Source: Melieria omissa
Taxonomy: Eukaryota > Arthropoda > Insecta > Diptera > Ulidiidae
DNA: 64,000 nucleotides
NCBI GenBank assembly: GCA_963971225.1
Contig: OZ020270.1
Coordinates: forward strand, 18,647,488-18,711,487
Direction: 5' to 3'
A model generated the notes under the pieces. It worked only from the letters and a program-made list of their open reading frames with translations, was not told where the DNA came from and did no database searches. A program made the translations under genes and the position numbers. How positions within the stretch are numbered: the first letter of the stretch is position 1; every line of letters starts with the position of its first letter. Shown piece by piece: positions 62,975-64,000 of this stretch.

Positions 62975-64000
62975 GTCTACGTGAAGCATACGATCTCCAG
63001 AGCGATGAATGATTTCGAAATTGAACTCCTGCAAGCGCAGCCACCAGCGACCAATGCGAGGTATAAGGTTTCTTTTCGACAATGCACTCCGCACAGCGCT
63101 GCAGTCAGTAACAACTGTAAAATTTAAACCAATTAAGTATATTCTGAATTTTTCTAATGTCCAAACAACAGCAAGTGTTTCCAATTCAGTTGAATGGTAT
63201 TTCGCCTCTTCAATCGTTGTTTGCTTGCTCGCGTATGCAATAGGGTGTAGCTTTTAATCAGCATGCTCTTGTAATAGAATTCCCCCAAATCCATATTGAC
63301 ATGCATCAGTGTGAACTTCTGTTCGCGCATCTGCAGAGTACATCGCTAGGATTGGTCTTTGTGTCAACAATTTTTTTAGGGTTTGAAAAGCGTTCTCCTC
63401 AGCACTGGACCAATTCCACATTTCGTTTTTACGTGTAAGCTTTGTCAGCGGTTGGGCAATTATGCCGAAATTTTTTATAAATTGACGAAAATAACTAGCT
63501 AAACCAAGAAACTGTTTGATCTTGTGTACATTTGTTGGCTGTTGAAAATTTGCTACACAATCAATTTTATTTTCGGACGGTCTAATTGCACCGTTCTCAA
63601 TTTCGAAACCCAAATAATCAATTTTAGTGTACAAGAATTTACATTTTGCTAAATTAAGTTTTAAATTGGCATTGCTCAGCACAACTAAAATTGCTTCTAA
63701 ATTTTTAACACACTCTTGTTCGGTGCTAGCAGGTATTAAGATATCATCAAAGTATGCTAAAGCAATTGTAAAACGGAGCGGGCCCAAAATTTTATTGATC
63801 ATGTTTTGAAAGACTGCGGGGCCATTGCAGACGCCGAAAGGCATTCGCAGAAATTCAAAGTGGCCAGCCGGCGTGATAAATGCGGTAAGGTGGCGGCTTT
63901 CCGTAGCGACAGGGATTTGGTAATAGCCGCTTTTCATATCTAATGCGCAAAAAAATTGTTTATCACGCAAGCGATCAATATTGTCGTTGATTACTGGCAA
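62975..64000 (-). pseudogene. Gypsy-2 RT and RNase H
   Basis: RT begins outside the window. In view: FFCALDMKSGYYQIPV, FLRMPFGVCNGPAVFQNM, LAYFDDILI (YxDD-type motif), DYLGFEI and FLGLASYFRQFI. RNase H follows: EVHTDACQYGFGG (catalytic Asp), then a stop (63254-63256), TELETLAVVWTLEKFR (Glu), FTVVTDCSAV (Asp) and a C-terminal GDRMLHVDS at the insertion at 61792-62971. Function: copies the element's RNA and removes the RNA strand. Broken by one stop and the insertion. Confidence 0.88.

Larger units (their letters stand above)
56191..64000 (-). mobile_element. Second gypsy element, 3' part, riddled with DNA transposons
   Basis: A minus-strand gypsy element from another family: RT, RNase H, integrase, C-terminal domain and a 257-bp 3' LTR (56191-56447). 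The 5' part continues past the window end. Five DNA transposons interrupt pol (56843, 58510, 59435, 60331, 61792), each with a clean target duplication. Removing them restores the order of pol domains, though other breaks remain. Confidence 0.9.

Overview
This window looks like transposon-dense, probably heterochromatic, nuclear DNA of a fly (Diptera, most likely a schizophoran; a tephritid fruit fly is my best guess). I base this on the mix of families: gypsy LTR elements with a tRNA-Leu primer site, LOA- and RTE-type LINEs, mariner/Tc1, piggyBac, hAT and Transib-like elements, and a SINE core with a motif I associate from memory with tephritid repeats. I see no intact host gene, rRNA, tRNA gene, CRISPR array or prokaryotic feature. 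Almost every long open frame belongs to a mobile element, and many insertions can be bounded to the base by target-site duplications (TSDs).

Layout. 0-3 kb: AT-rich DNA, an inverted-repeat cluster and a SINE-core/LINE-tail chimera. 3.2-4.2 kb: a shrunken hAT element. 4.2-8.6 kb: a decayed minus-strand Jockey/CR1-like LINE, broken by a MITE and by a plus-strand RNase-H LINE fragment. 9.1-9.7 kb: a piggyBac transposase remnant. 9.8-27.1 kb: a fossil coding locus in several collinear pieces (9802-10158, 20636-20713, 22665-23460, 24060-24108, 26871-27128). It is split by a hAT copy carrying two solo LTRs, a mariner deletion derivative and a decayed RTE LINE. Between its first and second pieces lie a fold-back element, a nearly complete minus-strand LINE with an intact RTE LINE inside it, and a Transib-like element.

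27.3-43.6 kb: three members of one gypsy family. Copies at 27303-35722 and 40447-43580 are internally deleted in the same way: Gag is joined to the integrase zinc-binding region, with protease, RT, RNase H and integrase core missing. The first is interrupted by a 5.5 kb LOA-type LINE with an intact ORF2. The third copy (35723-38849, plus strand) keeps a broken pol. A tRNA-derived SINE with a 1.2 kb (TTA)n tail sits at 38.9-40.4 kb. 43.6-47.5 kb: a dead Tc1 transposase and two more solo LTRs, one holding a mariner that itself holds a TTAA-flanked fold-back. 48-53 kb: tandem repeats rich in GGGCGTGGC, with a Tc1 element inserted. 55.5-64 kb: a hAT MITE and the 3' part of a second gypsy element whose pol is interrupted by five different DNA transposons.

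The elements interact as hosts and parasites. Non-autonomous gypsy copies keep LTRs, a primer site and Gag but need pol from elsewhere. SINE-like copies share 3' sequence with a LINE. MITEs use the TTAA, TA and 3- or 8-bp target preferences of families whose enzymes are mostly missing here. The two most nearly functional elements are the RTE LINE at 14402-17673 and the LOA-type LINE at 29950-35451.
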